Below, in pieces: positions 32,112 through 40,690 of a stretch of 64,000 nt of DNA. The translations under genes were made by a program, and so were the position numbers. The number at the start of each line of letters is the position of its first letter. Within the stretch, counting starts at the first letter, position 1. The stretch is from Nocardioides sp. GY 10113. Its GTDB lineage: Bacteria; Actinomycetota; Actinomycetes; Propionibacteriales; Nocardioidaceae. The stretch is taken from positions 1 to 64,000 of the forward strand of contig NZ_STGK01000015.1 in the NCBI RefSeq assembly GCF_004919105.1, given 5' to 3'. Under the pieces are notes generated by a model. The model searched no databases and was not told where the DNA came from. It saw only the letters and a list, made by a program, of their open reading frames with translations.

Positions 32112-33612
32112 GCCCGCCGAGCTCGCCGCCGAGGTCCTGGCGCTCGCCGCCGCGCGGCCGGCGACGCTGGGCCGGGGACGACTGATCTGCCTCGACGGGC
32201 TGGCCGGCGCCGGGAAGTCCACCCTCGCCGGCGAGATCGCCCGTCTGCGGCCGGACGCGGCCGTGCTCGCCACCGACGAGATGCTCGCGGGATGGCACGG
32301 GCTGCCCGGCCTCGGCGGGACGCTGGACGCGCTGCTGCGCCCCCTGGCGCTCGGGCGGGCGGGTCGCTGGCGGCGGTGGGACTGGCACGCGTCGGACTGG
32401 GCGGAGGTCCGCGTCCAGGAACCCGTCGACCTCCTGGTGCTCGAGGGCGTCGGCTCCGCGTCGACGCCGATCGACGACCTGATCACCGTGCGCGTCTGGG
32501 TGGAGGCCGACCGCGGCGAACGACTGGAGCGCGGGCTGATCCGCGACGGCGAGGCGATGCGCGCACACTGGCTCACCTGGATGGCCGACGAGGCCGACCA
32601 CCACCGCGGTCACCGCACGCGGCAGCGCGCCGACCTGCGGTACGACACCGGAACCGCGCGGCGCCCGCGCGACCCGTCCTGGGCCCAGCCTCCTAGCCTG
32701 ACCCCTGTGATCGCACCCACCGGCACCCAGTACGAGATCGCGGCGGCCGGCTACCGGGCCGTGGTCACCGAGAGCGGGGCCGCGCTGCGCTGCCTGGCCC
32801 ACGACGGCCGCGCCCTCATCGATGGCTTCGAGGAGTCGGCGATGCCGACGGCCGGCTCGGGCCAGGTGCTGGTGCCGTGGCCCAACCGGATCCGCGACGG
32901 CAGGTACGACTTCGACGGCCGCACCCACCAGCTGCCGCTGAGCGAGCCCGCTCGTGCCAACGCCTCCCACGGCCTGGTCCGCTGGGCGGCCTGGAGGCCG
33001 AGCGAGCACACCGCCGACGCGATCACGATGGCCTACCGGCTGCCCGCCCAGAGCGGCTACCCGTGGCTGCTCGACCTGACCATCAGCTACGCCCTCGACG
33101 GCGACGGTCTCACCGTCACCCAGACGGCCACCAACCGCGGCGACCGCCCGGCGCCGTACGCCGCCGGGCACCACCCCTACCTCCGGGTCGACGGCGAGGG
33201 GTGCGACGGCTGGACGCTCGGCCTGCCCGCCGCGACCCGCCTGGAGCGCGACGCCGAGCGCCTGCTGCCGACGGGCCGCAGCGACGTGGCCGAGATCGGC
33301 GTCGACTTCCGCGAGCCGCGGCCGATCGGCGACACGGTGCTGGACCACGCCTTCACCGACCTCGAACGCGACGACGCCGGCGTGGCGACGACGACCCTGA
33401 CCGGGGCCGACGGCCGCGGCGTCGCGCTGTGGGTCGACCACCGGCACCCGTGGCTCCAGGTCTTCACGGCCGACGGCACACCGAAGGACCGCCGCTGCCT
33501 CGCGGTGGAGCCGATGACCTCTCCCCCGGACGCCTTCAACTCCGGCGAGGACCTGGTGCGGATCGAGCCGGGCGCCACCTTCGCGGCGGCCTGGGGCATC
33601 CGCGCCCTCTGA
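32095..33612 (+). CDS. P-loop kinase fused in frame to aldose 1-epimerase
   Basis: One uninterrupted frame of 505 codons holds two domains. Residues 1-190 are a uridine-kinase-like ATPase with Walker A GLAGAGKST (about 35-43) and LLVLEGVGSA. Residues about 205-505 are a galactose mutarotase/aldose 1-epimerase family domain with VLVPWPNRIRDG, NASHGLVRWAAW, AAGHHPYLRV and LAVEPMTSPPDAFNSG. No stop lies between. The linker holds a leaderless-type promoter and GTG at 32707, so the epimerase may also, or mainly, be made alone (301 residues). Whether the fusion protein exists is open. Confidence 0.8.
   Translation: MASPSEPAELAAEVLALAAARPATLGRGRLICLDGLAGAGKSTLAGEIARLRPDAAVLATDEMLAGWHGLPGLGGTLDALLRPLALGRAGRWRRWDWHASDWAEVRVQEPVDLLVLEGVGSASTPIDDLITVRVWVEADRGERLERGLIRDGEAMRAHWLTWMADEADHHRGHRTRQRADLRYDTGTARRPRDPSWAQPPSLTPVIAPTGTQYEIAAAGYRAVVTESGAALRCLAHDGRALIDGFEESAMPTAGSGQVLVPWPNRIRDGRYDFDGRTHQLPLSEPARANASHGLVRWAAWRPSEHTADAITMAYRLPAQSGYPWLLDLTISYALDGDGLTVTQTATNRGDRPAPYAAGHHPYLRVDGEGCDGWTLGLPAATRLERDAERLLPTGRSDVAEIGVDFREPRPIGDTVLDHAFTDLERDDAGVATTTLTGADGRGVALWVDHRHPWLQVFTADGTPKDRRCLAVEPMTSPPDAFNSGEDLVRIEPGATFAAAWGIRAL
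32694..32709 (+). promoter_or_regulatory. Internal leaderless promoter and GTG start of the epimerase
   Basis: TAGCCT at 32694-32699 is followed by seven bases and GTG at 32707, in the same frame as the kinase. The GTG sits exactly where a normal epimerase N-terminus (IAPTGTQYEIAAAGY) begins. Confidence 0.55.
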
Positions 33613-33619
33613 ACGGACC

Positions 33620-33726
33620 CGGCGGCCTCGGCTCCGAGGCCCGCTGCACTCGCGCCTCAACCAGCGGCCCGCCGCTGGTTGAGGCGCGAGGCCGCCTGCG
33701 GCCGAGCCTCGAAACCGAGGCGGCGG
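33620..33726. repeat. Palindromic intergenic repeat, copy B, between convergent genes
   Basis: The core is a perfect 20-base inverted repeat, arms 33649-33668 and 33671-33690 with a two-base loop, containing CCTCAACCAGCGG and its complement. Flanking it are GCCTCGG/CCGAGGC near 33626 and CCTCG/CGAGG near 33707-33720. The 3' half matches copy A at 27660. Lying between two convergent genes, it probably also acts as a bidirectional transcription terminator. Confidence 0.75.
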
Positions 33727-33727
33727 G

Positions 33728-34186
33728 TCAGGCTGACTGCTGCGCGACCACGGCCTTGAGCTCGCGGACCGCGGTCCGTGCCCGGGCGCCGTCGGAGCCG
33801 TGGATGCCGAGCATCGAGATCGTGCTGCCGTCGTCGAGGTCCAGCGTCGGCCACGGCGCGCCCTGCGGCATCCGCACCAGCACCACCTGGGCCCAGTCGA
33901 AGTGGCGCCGCCGGTAGCCGTTGACCACCGTCAGGCCGTCCTCGTCGGCGGTCACCCGCGAGCGGGCCATCGCGAAGAGCAGGGCCACGCCGGTCAGCAC
34001 GATGCCGATGACGGTCGCCCGCTCCAGCACGTTGATGGCGTCCTTGGTCTGCTGGTCGAAGCTCAGCCAGAGCCAGACGAACGCTGCGACGAGCACCGTC
34101 CCGAAGACGACGGCGGCGATGCGCGGCCCGAAGGGCCGCCAGGTCCGCGGCAACTCGATCGCCCCGCCCTCAGATGCGGGAGGCAT
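33728..34186 (-). CDS. Membrane PH-domain protein
   Basis: A 152-residue protein with two transmembrane segments (about residues 23-43 and 57-76) followed by a bacterial PH-like domain, SRVTADEDGLTVVNGYRRR to the end. Homologous small membrane proteins next to hisG are common in actinobacteria, but no function is established. The ATG overlaps the hisG 3' end by 17 bases, so it belongs to the hisE-hisG unit. The PH-like domain suggests a membrane-associated or protein-binding role. Confidence 0.82.
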   Translation of the reverse strand: MPPASEGGAIELPRTWRPFGPRIAAVVFGTVLVAAFVWLWLSFDQQTKDAINVLERATVIGIVLTGVALLFAMARSRVTADEDGLTVVNGYRRRHFDWAQVVLVRMPQGAPWPTLDLDDGSTISMLGIHGSDGARARTAVRELKAVVAQQSA

Positions 34187-35012
34187 GGAGGTCGGTGGTG
34201 ATGATGCCGCGCGCGCCGATCACGAAGAGCTCGTCCATCACCTTCTGGGCTCGCTTGCGAGGGACCATCGAGCGCACCGCGACCCAGCCCTCGCGATGCA
34301 ACGGGGAGACGGTCGGGCTCTCGATGCCCGGCGTCAGCGCGACGGCCTCCTCGACCCGCTCGGCGCGGATGTCGTAGTCCATCATCACGTAGGTCCGGGC
34401 GACCATGACTCCCTTGAGCCGGCGGGCGAAGACCTCGAAGCCGGGCGGGTCCTCGCCGGGACGGGTGATCATCACGCCCTCGGACTCCGCGATCACCTCT
34501 CCGAAGACCTCCAGCCCGGCCGCGCGCAGGGTGCTGCCGGTCTCCACGACGTCGGCGACCACGTCGGCGACGCCCAGCTGGATGCTGATCTCCACGGCGC
34601 CGTCGAGCTTGACCACCGTGGCGTCGATCCCGCGGCGGCCCAGGTAGGCGCGGAGCATCCCGTCGTACGACGTGGCGATCCGCTTGCCGACCAGCTCGGT
34701 CTCGCTGGTGGCGGTTCCCGGCCGGGCGGCGAACCGGAACGCCGAGCGCCCGAAGCCGAGCTGCAGGGCCTCCTCGGCCTTGGCGCCGGAGTCGACCAGC
34801 AGGTCGCGGCCGGTGATGCCGACGTCGAGCGTGCCCTCGCCGACGTAGACCGCGATGTCGCGCGGGCGCAGGTAGAAGAACTCGACCTCGTTCTCGGGGT
34901 CGTAGGTGGTCAGCTGCTTGGTGTCGGTGCGCTGCGCGTACCCCGCCTCGCGGAGCATCGTGGTGGCGGCCTCCGACAGCGAGCCCTTGTTCGGGATCGC
35001 GACTCTGAGCAT
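34170..35012 (-). CDS. hisG: ATP phosphoribosyltransferase (long form)
   Basis: The 280-residue HisG_L catalyses the first step of histidine synthesis, joining ATP and PRPP, and is feedback inhibited by histidine. It begins MLRVAIPNKGSLSE; the PRPP-binding part is around LGVADVVADVVETGSTLR (about 155-172), and residues about 210-280 form the ACT-like regulatory domain (TYVMMDYDIRAE, EGWVAVRSMVPRK). It lies 10 bases after hisE. The remaining histidine genes are elsewhere. Confidence 0.96.
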   Translation of the reverse strand: MLRVAIPNKGSLSEAATTMLREAGYAQRTDTKQLTTYDPENEVEFFYLRPRDIAVYVGEGTLDVGITGRDLLVDSGAKAEEALQLGFGRSAFRFAARPGTATSETELVGKRIATSYDGMLRAYLGRRGIDATVVKLDGAVEISIQLGVADVVADVVETGSTLRAAGLEVFGEVIAESEGVMITRPGEDPPGFEVFARRLKGVMVARTYVMMDYDIRAERVEEAVALTPGIESPTVSPLHREGWVAVRSMVPRKRAQKVMDELFVIGARGIITTDLHASRI

Positions 35013-35022
35013 GGAACCTCTC

Positions 35023-35286
35023 CTAGAGGTGGGTGTAGACGTCCTCGAGCGACAGTCCGCTCGCGATCATGAGCACCTGGGCGTGGTAGAGCAGCTGGCT
35101 GATCTCCTCGGCCGTCCGCTCCGGGCCCTCGTGCTCGGCGGCCATCCACGACTCGGCGGCCTCCTCGACCAGCTTCTTGCCGATCGAATGGACCCCGGCG
35201 TCGAGCCACCGCACGGTGCCCGAGCCGTCGGGCCGCTCCCGCGACACCTGGACCAACTCGGTGAACAGCTCCTCGAACGTCTTCAC
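35023..35286 (-). CDS. hisE: Phosphoribosyl-ATP diphosphatase
   Basis: An 87-residue all-helical enzyme that hydrolyses phosphoribosyl-ATP to phosphoribosyl-AMP, the second histidine step. The metal-binding glutamates are in [14 protein letters not shown] and [16 protein letters not shown] at 35286 lies seven bases after a TACGCT -10 element, so hisE probably starts its own leaderless transcript with hisG and the PH-domain gene, separate from the riboflavin operon upstream. Confidence 0.95.
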   Translation of the reverse strand: MKTFEELFTELVQVSRERPDGSGTVRWLDAGVHSIGKKLVEEAAESWMAAEHEGPERTAEEISQLLYHAQVLMIASGLSLEDVYTHL

Positions 35287-35299
35287 GGGCCCAAGCGTA
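35287..35299 (-). promoter_or_regulatory. Leaderless promoter of hisE
   Basis: TACGCT (35294-35299 on the minus strand) is separated by seven bases from the GTG start of hisE. Confidence 0.5.
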
Positions 35300-35305
35300 G
35301 CCAGA

Positions 35306-35329
35306 GCCGGCGCGCGATGGGGCGCCGGC
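35306..35329 (-). terminator. Hairpin after ribH
   Basis: GCCGGCGC (35306-35313) and GCGCCGGC (35322-35329) form a perfect 8-base stem with an eight-base loop, about 55 bases past the ribH stop. It has no U-tract. It may end the riboflavin transcript; it also overlaps where a -35 element for hisE would lie. Confidence 0.4.
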
Positions 35330-35382
35330 GGCCACCGGTGGACGCCTGGACCGATGACCGGCGCCCGCTCCGGGGACGGGGA

Positions 35383-35862
35383 TCAGACGTGGCGGCGGTG
35401 CCGGCGCAGGAGCTGGGCCGTCTGCAGCGCGGCCGCGGCGGCCTCGTAGCCCTTGTCCTCCGACGAGCCGTCGAGCCCCGCCCGGTCGAGCGCCTGTTGC
35501 TCGTTGTCGCAGGTCAGCACGCCGAACCCGACCGGCACGTGAGCGTCGATCGAGACCCGCGTCAGGCCATCGGTGGCGGCGTTGCACACGTACTCGAAGT
35601 GCGGGGTGCCGCCGCGGATCACGACGCCGAGCGCCACGATCACGTCGTACGACGGCGCCAGGGTCGCCGCCGTGACCGGCAGCTCGAACGTGCCGGGGAC
35701 CCGCACCACGACCGGCGCCTCGACCTTGTGGTCGTCGAAGGCGCGCTGCGCGCCGGCCAGCAGGCCGTCCATCACCTCGGTGTGCCAGCTCGAGGCGATC
35801 ACCACGACCCGCAGGTCGTGGCAGTCGATCGGCTCGATGTCGGGGGCGCCGTGTCCGGCCAT
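35383..35862 (-). CDS. ribH: 6,7-dimethyl-8-ribityllumazine synthase
   Basis: The 159-residue lumazine synthase condenses the ribitylamino-uracil with dihydroxybutanone phosphate, the penultimate riboflavin step, and normally forms capsids of 5 or 60 subunits. Diagnostic motifs are [11 protein letters not shown] (about 55-65), [14 protein letters not shown] (about 78-91) with the catalytic histidine, and [16 protein letters not shown] (about 108-123). It begins one base after the ribBA stop and is last in the riboflavin operon. Confidence 0.96.
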   Translation of the reverse strand: MAGHGAPDIEPIDCHDLRVVVIASSWHTEVMDGLLAGAQRAFDDHKVEAPVVVRVPGTFELPVTAATLAPSYDVIVALGVVIRGGTPHFEYVCNAATDGLTRVSIDAHVPVGFGVLTCDNEQQALDRAGLDGSSEDKGYEAAAAALQTAQLLRRHRRHV

Positions 35863-35863
35863 G

Positions 35864-37153
35864 TCAGTTCGCTCCTGTGCTCGGGGAGTCGGCTGCGTTC
35901 CCGGGGACCGTACCCGCGACGCCGACCGGGTCGGTCAGGTGGGGCAGGTCGTGGCCCATCCGGTCCCGCTTGGTCAGCAGATAGGTCAGGTTGTGCCCGT
36001 TGGGGTGCGGGGTGAGCGGGATCCGCTCGGAGACCTTGATCCCGTAGTCCTCCAGGTCGGCGACCTTGTCCGGGTTGTTGGTCAGCAGTCGCACCTCGCC
36101 GATGCCCAGGTCGCGCAGGATCTGGGTGGCCGCGCCGTAGTGGCGGGCGTCGGCCGGCAGGCCCAGGTCGAGGTTGGCGTCCACGGTGTCGCGGCCGCCG
36201 TCCTGCAGCTGGTAGGCCTGCAGCTTGGCGACCAGGCCGATGCCGCGGCCCTCGTGCCCGCGCAGGTAGACCACGACACCGCGGCCCTCCTGCACGATCC
36301 GGTCCATCGCCTCGTCCAGCTGGGGACCGCAGTCGCAGCGGCTGGAGCCGAAGACGTCGCCGGTCAGGCACTCCGAGTGCACCCGGGTCAGTACCGGGGT
36401 GCCGTCGCGGAGCGCCTCGGTGTCGCCGTAGACGAGGGCGACGTGCTCGCTGTCGTCGACGGTGATCCGGTAGCCGTACGCGGTGAAGTCGCCATGGCTC
36501 GTGGGCAGCCGGGTCTCCGCCTCCCGGACGACGTGCACCTCGGTGCGGCGGCGGTAGCGGACCAGGTCCTCGATGGAGATCATCGCCAGGTCGTGCTCGT
36601 CGGCGAACTCACGCAGCTCCGTGGCACGCTTCATCGTGCCGTCCTCGTTGACCACCTCGACGAGCACGCCGGCCGGGGTGAGGCCGGCGGCACGCGCCAG
36701 GTCGACGGCTGCCTCGGTGTGGCCGCGGCGGACCAGCACCCCGCCCTCGCGGTAGCGCAGCGGGAAGACGTGGCCGGGCCGGGTGATCTCCCACGGCTCG
36801 GTGGCGGAGTCCGCGAGCACCCGCGCCGTGTGGGCGCGGTCCGCGGCGGAGATGCCGGTGCTGACGCCGTCGCGCGCGTCCACCGAGATCGTGTACGCCG
36901 TGCGGTAGGCGTCCTTGTTGTGCGGGGTCATCAGCGGGATCTCGAGCCGGTCCAGCATCTCGCCCGGCATCGGCACGCAGATCACGCCGCTGGAGTGGCG
37001 GATCGTGAAGGCCATCAGCTCGGGGGTCGCCTTGGCGGCGGCGAAGATGATGTCGCCCTCGTTCTCGCGGTCCTCGTCGTCGACCACGATGACCGCCTTG
37101 CCGGCGGCGATGTCGGCGATGGCCCGCTCGACGGGGTCCAGGCGCACGGACAT
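35864..37153 (-). CDS. ribBA: Bifunctional DHBP synthase / GTP cyclohydrolase II
   Basis: A 429-residue fusion supplying both riboflavin precursors. The N-terminal half (about 1-200) makes dihydroxybutanone phosphate, with [10 protein letters not shown] at about 25-34 and the [16 protein letters not shown] region. The C-terminal half (about 205-400) opens GTP, with zinc-ligand cysteines in [16 protein letters not shown] and the arginine in [11 protein letters not shown]. Both active sites look intact. The stop is one base before ribH; the start lies two bases after the ribE stop. Confidence 0.97.
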   Translation of the reverse strand: MSVRLDPVERAIADIAAGKAVIVVDDEDRENEGDIIFAAAKATPELMAFTIRHSSGVICVPMPGEMLDRLEIPLMTPHNKDAYRTAYTISVDARDGVSTGISAADRAHTARVLADSATEPWEITRPGHVFPLRYREGGVLVRRGHTEAAVDLARAAGLTPAGVLVEVVNEDGTMKRATELREFADEHDLAMISIEDLVRYRRRTEVHVVREAETRLPTSHGDFTAYGYRITVDDSEHVALVYGDTEALRDGTPVLTRVHSECLTGDVFGSSRCDCGPQLDEAMDRIVQEGRGVVVYLRGHEGRGIGLVAKLQAYQLQDGGRDTVDANLDLGLPADARHYGAATQILRDLGIGEVRLLTNNPDKVADLEDYGIKVSERIPLTPHPNGHNLTYLLTKRDRMGHDLPHLTDPVGVAGTVPGNAADSPSTGAN

Positions 37154-37155
37154 GT

Positions 37156-37788
37156 TCAGTTCTCCTTCTGCTGCTGCGTGCTGCTGCGGTCCGCGTCCAC
37201 GTAGGCGCGGACCAGCTTCTCGACGTGCTTGGCGAGGACGTCGACCTCGAGGTTGACGAGGTCGCCGGGCTGCCGGAACCCGAGGGTGGTGCGGGCGAGC
37301 GTCTCGGGGATCAGGCTGACCGTGAAGGCGTCGTCCTTCGCCTCCACCACCGTCAGCGAGGTGCCGTCGACGGTGATCGAGCCCTTGTCCACCAGGTACC
37401 GGGAGAGCTCGGCGGGCATCTCGATCTCGACCAGGTCCCAGTGCTCGCTGGGCTGCCGGGACCGGATCCGGCCGACGCCGTCGACATGGCCCTGGACGAC
37501 GTGGCCGCCGAGCCGCTTCTCCGCGGTGACGGCGCGCTCCAGGTTGACCCGGTCGCCGGCGACCAGCGTGCCGGTGCTGGTCTTGGCCAGCGTCTCGGCC
37601 ATCACGTCGGCGGTCCAGGAGTCCTCGGTCCGCTCGGCGACGGTCAGGCAGACGCCGTTGACCGCGATCGAGTCGCCCAGCCCGGCGTCGCTCAGCGTGA
37701 GGTCCGCGGCGATGGTGACCCGCACCGCGTCGCCCTGGTCCTCGACCGCGCGGACGGTGCCGAGCTCCTCGACGATTCCGGTGAACAT
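37156..37788 (-). CDS. ribE: Riboflavin synthase
   Basis: The 210-residue enzyme dismutates two lumazines to riboflavin. It shows the two repeated lumazine-binding barrels: [12 protein letters not shown] with [11 protein letters not shown] in the first (about 1-90), and [12 protein letters not shown] with [12 protein letters not shown] in the second (about 98-190). The ATG shares a base with the ribD stop (TGATG). Confidence 0.96.
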   Translation of the reverse strand: MFTGIVEELGTVRAVEDQGDAVRVTIAADLTLSDAGLGDSIAVNGVCLTVAERTEDSWTADVMAETLAKTSTGTLVAGDRVNLERAVTAEKRLGGHVVQGHVDGVGRIRSRQPSEHWDLVEIEMPAELSRYLVDKGSITVDGTSLTVVEAKDDAFTVSLIPETLARTTLGFRQPGDLVNLEVDVLAKHVEKLVRAYVDADRSSTQQQKEN

Positions 37789-38843
37789 CAGTGGTCCTTC
37801 CGTTCGGGCCGCGCGGGCCGCGCGAGGAGGCGGACGTTGGCGTCCGGGCCCTCGCCGACCAAGACGGCGTCGACGAGCTCCAGGCGGAGCGCGTCGTCGA
37901 TGGTGGCGATGCCGAGGTCGGCGACGGCGTTCCGTCCCGCCCCCAACAGGGTGGGTGCGACGTAGGCCACGACCTCGTCGACGAGGCCGGCGGCCAGGAA
38001 GGCGGCGGCCAGGGTCGGCCCGCCCTCGAGGAAGACGTGCTGGCGCCCCCGCTGCCAGAGCTCGGCGAGCGCCTTCTCGGGGTCGCGGGTGCGCAGGTGG
38101 ACGGTCTCGGCATCGTCGTTGAGCACCCTGCTGCCGGACGGGAGGTCGCGCTCCCCCATCACCGCGCGCAGCGGCTGGACCGGCAGCGGCCGGTCCTCGG
38201 CGTCCCGGACCGTGAGCAGCGGGTCGTCCTCGACCACGGTGCCGGTGCCCACCAGCATCGTGTCGCACAACGAGCGCAGCCGGTGGCTGTCGCGGCGGGC
38301 GGCCGCGCTGGAGACCCAGCGGCTGGTGCCGTCCGCGGCAGCGCTGCGCCCGTCCAGCGTGGTGGCGAACTTCCAGGTGACGAACGGCCGCTGCTCGCGG
38401 CGCGCCACGTCGTAGACGTGCGCGAGCGCGGCGGCCTCGTCGGCGAGCAGGCCGGCCTCGACCTCGATCCCGGCCGCGCGCAGGGTTGCGGCGCCGCCGC
38501 TGGCGACCTGGTTGGCGTCGCCCTCGGCATAGACGACCCGTCGTACGCCGGCGGCGATGAGGGCCTCGGCGCAGGGGCCCGTGCGGCCGGTGTGGTTGCA
38601 GGGCTCGAGGGTGACCACGGCGGTGCTGCCGCGGGCGGCGTCGCCGGCCCGGGCCAGCGCGTCAGCCTCCGCGTGGGCGGTGCCCGGGCCGCGGTGGTAG
38701 CCCTCGGCGACCGTGCGACCCTCCTCGTCGAGCAGGACACAGCCGACACGGCGGGTGTCGGCGACCATCGGCACGCCGGGGGTCGCGGCGAGCACGAGGG
38801 CGCGGCGCATCGCGCTGCGCTCTGCGCTGGACTGGTCGCCCAC
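37788..38843 (-). CDS. ribD: Bifunctional riboflavin deaminase-reductase
   Basis: A 351-residue protein: the N-terminal deaminase domain (about 1-145) has zinc ligands in TAHAEADAL and [11 protein letters not shown], and the C-terminal reductase domain (about 146-351) uses NADPH, with [25 protein letters not shown] and [11 protein letters not shown]. It carries out the two steps after GTP opening. GTG at 38843 is the first start below the FMN riboswitch; MRRALVLA at codon 12 is a possible later start. Confidence 0.95.
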   Translation of the reverse strand: MGDQSSAERSAMRRALVLAATPGVPMVADTRRVGCVLLDEEGRTVAEGYHRGPGTAHAEADALARAGDAARGSTAVVTLEPCNHTGRTGPCAEALIAAGVRRVVYAEGDANQVASGGAATLRAAGIEVEAGLLADEAAALAHVYDVARREQRPFVTWKFATTLDGRSAAADGTSRWVSSAAARRDSHRLRSLCDTMLVGTGTVVEDDPLLTVRDAEDRPLPVQPLRAVMGERDLPSGSRVLNDDAETVHLRTRDPEKALAELWQRGRQHVFLEGGPTLAAAFLAAGLVDEVVAYVAPTLLGAGRNAVADLGIATIDDALRLELVDAVLVGEGPDANVRLLARPARPERKDH

Positions 38844-38937
38844 CTCGTGTCCTCACGGTTGTCGGTGCGCTCACGACTCCGGGGCGAGGGGACGCACGGC
38901 GCGTGGCGGGCCACGTCGCTCGATGCGTGTGCGTGCA
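38844..38937 (-). promoter_or_regulatory. Riboflavin operon leader below the riboswitch
   Basis: These 94 bases lie between the FMN aptamer and the ribD GTG and must hold the expression platform. The sequence is GC-rich with several short complementary runs; GTGAGGA lies close to the GTG and may be the ribosome-binding site. No U-tract is seen, so control of translation is more likely than termination. Confidence 0.45.
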
Positions 38938-39080
38938 CTTCCCATCCGGACTTTGACCGTCGGCCCAGGAATCCCACCTGGTCAACCGTCCACTGGCTGT
39001 GGACGGGTCGCGGGCTTCTGCACCGAAGCGGATGCTTCGGACCAGTCACCGCCGGCTCGGAGTTTCACCGACCCCAGAGC
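38938..39080 (-). ncRNA. FMN riboswitch
   Basis: On the minus strand the conserved aptamer segments appear in order: GGGGTCGGTGAAACTCCGAG, then GCCGGCGGTGA, a variable arm, GGTGGGATTCCTGG, and GCCGACGGTCAAAGTCCGGA followed by TGGGAAG. These match the RFN element. It precedes ribD-ribE-ribBA-ribH, so FMN should switch the whole operon off. The 39081-39214 stretch upstream holds the promoter, with TATGTC near 39100 as a weak -10 candidate. Confidence 0.95.
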
Positions 39081-39214
39081 ACGCAAGCTCTTGACTCCAT
39101 GGTGACATACGCCGAGCGGCCGCTGCGCATCGATGTCGGTGAGCGGACGCCGAGTGCCGTCCCGCCCAGCGACGGCTCCCCGGATCGCGGTCCGGCCTGG
39201 GGCAGACTGCCAGC

Positions 39215-39706
39215 GTGCCACTCACCATCGAGGTCGCGTCCGGGCCGATGCTCGAGGGCTGGCGGGCGATCCACAACGCGATCATCCCGACGCATCCGCT
39301 CTCCGCCGACGACGTCGCCGAGCGCGCCACCCGGCACCGGCTCACCGTGGCCCGCGCCGGCGGTGCGCTGGTCGGCAACGCGACGCTGCGGCCGCCGCGG
39401 TCCCCGGACCAGGTGGCGACCGTGATCGTGCGGATCCTGCCGGCGTACCGCCGCAACGGGCACGGCACGGAGTACCTCCAGGCGGAGCTGGCCCGCGCCC
39501 GTGCCGACGGCGCCGAGCGCATCGAGACGGTGGTGCTGGTCTCCCACGAGGCCGGGCTGGCGTTCGCGCACCGCCACGGCTTCGTCGAGCACGACCGGTA
39601 CCTGCTGGACGGCGACCTCGTCCCGTACGCGGACCTGCACCTGCCCGCCGGGGCGGACACCGGCGCCGACGGCGGGGCCGACTCCGAGGCCGGGCTCAGC
39701 CGCTGA
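39215..39706 (+). CDS. GNAT-family acetyltransferase
   Basis: A 163-residue N-acetyltransferase. The acetyl-CoA loop is [14 protein letters not shown] (about 89-102), preceded by [12 protein letters not shown] and followed by [19 protein letters not shown], a typical GNAT C-terminal strand. The tail after about residue 147 is Gly/Ala/Asp-rich and probably disordered. GTG at 39215 follows CAGACT by six bases, a weak leaderless pattern. The stop overlaps the convergent rpe 3' end by 11 bases. Substrate unknown. Confidence 0.85.
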   Translation: MPLTIEVASGPMLEGWRAIHNAIIPTHPLSADDVAERATRHRLTVARAGGALVGNATLRPPRSPDQVATVIVRILPAYRRNGHGTEYLQAELARARADGAERIETVVLVSHEAGLAFAHRHGFVEHDRYLLDGDLVPYADLHLPAGADTGADGGADSEAGLSR

Positions 39707-40364
39707 CCGCGGCGGCGGCGCGTTCGCGCAGCGCGGTGACCATCGCGTCGGGGTCCTCGGCGGAGTAGACGGCCGACCCGGCGACGAAGACGTCGGCGCC
39801 GGCCTCGGCGCAGCGCTCGATGGTCTCCAGCGAGACGCCGCCGTCCACCTGCAGCCAGGTCTCGACGCCGTGCTTGGCCATCAGCGCACGGGCGCGGCGG
39901 ATCTTGGGCAGCACCAGGTCGAGGAACTTCTGGCCGCCGAAGCCGGGCTCGACGGTCATCAGCAGCAGCATGTCGAGCTCGGCAAGCATGTCCTCGTAGG
40001 GCTCGACCGGGGTGGCCGGCCGCAGCGCCATCGAGGCGCGGGCGCCGGCGGCGCGGATCTCCCGCGCCAGGCGGACCGGGGCCTGGGCGGCCTCGACGTG
40101 GAAGGTGACCGAGTCGCAGCCGGCCTCGGCGTACGTCACCGCGTGCCGGTCGACGTCGGCGATCATCAGGTGCGCGTCGAGCGGGGTCTCGGTTGACCGG
40201 GCGAGCGCCTCGACCATGGTCGGACCGAAGGTCAGGTTCGGCACGAAGTGGTTGTCCATCACGTCGACGTGGATCCAGTCGGCGCTGGGGATCCGGGCGA
40301 CCTCCTCGCCGAGGCGGGCGAAGTCGGCGTTCAGGATGGATGGCGTGATCTGGATGTCTCCCAC
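39696..40364 (-). CDS. rpe: Ribulose-phosphate 3-epimerase
   Basis: A 222-residue TIM-barrel enzyme of the pentose phosphate pathway that interconverts ribulose-5-P and xylulose-5-P. Metal and catalytic residues are in [50 protein letters not shown] and QVDGG. GTG at 40364 is placed seven bases after a TAGACT -10; a GTG two codons earlier (40370) is also in frame. It stands alone, convergent with the GNAT gene. Confidence 0.95.
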   Translation of the reverse strand: MGDIQITPSILNADFARLGEEVARIPSADWIHVDVMDNHFVPNLTFGPTMVEALARSTETPLDAHLMIADVDRHAVTYAEAGCDSVTFHVEAAQAPVRLAREIRAAGARASMALRPATPVEPYEDMLAELDMLLLMTVEPGFGGQKFLDLVLPKIRRARALMAKHGVETWLQVDGGVSLETIERCAEAGADVFVAGSAVYSAEDPDAMVTALRERAAAAVSG

Positions 40365-40377
40365 GGCCACGAGTCTA
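40365..40377 (-). promoter_or_regulatory. Leaderless promoter of rpe
   Basis: TAGACT (40372-40377 on the minus strand) ends seven bases before the GTG at 40364. Confidence 0.5.
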
Positions 40378-40411
40378 GGGAGCGCCCGCCGACCCACGTC
40401 GTGCGGTGTCG

Positions 40412-40648
40412 TCAGCCGTCGAGGCTGCGGTGCACGCTCAACCCGATGACCACGCCGTAGGCCACCACCGCGACCCCGGACAGCAGCGCGCCGAGGACCA
40501 CCAGCACCAGTCCGACGAAGGAGCCCGGACCGATCCCGATGCCGGCGCACATCAGCAGGACCCCGAAGAACATCGGCGCCCTGATCCGCGACATCCCGGC
40601 GTCCGTCGCGTACCTCGCCGACCGCCGTACGTCATCCGTCGTCCCCAT
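40412..40648 (-). CDS. Small two-helix membrane protein
   Basis: The 78-residue product starts [18 protein letters not shown], has a basic patch (SRIRAP) and two hydrophobic segments of about 18-22 residues ([14 protein letters not shown] and [19 protein letters not shown]), ending in a short polar tail. No family is recognised. A strong leaderless-promoter pattern (TACTGT, seven bases, ATG) supports it being a real gene, although the protein itself is unknown. It lies alone between rpe and the LigD-type polymerase, all on the minus strand. Confidence 0.7.
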   Translation of the reverse strand: MGTTDDVRRSARYATDAGMSRIRAPMFFGVLLMCAGIGIGPGSFVGLVLVVLGALLSGVAVVAYGVVIGLSVHRSLDG

Positions 40649-40661
40649 GCCGCACACAGTA
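40649..40661 (-). promoter_or_regulatory. Leaderless promoter of the small membrane protein gene
   Basis: TACTGT (40656-40661 on the minus strand) lies seven bases before the ATG at 40648. Confidence 0.5.
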
Positions 40662-40690
40662 GGGGCAAGACAGTACCCCCGGGCGCGATC

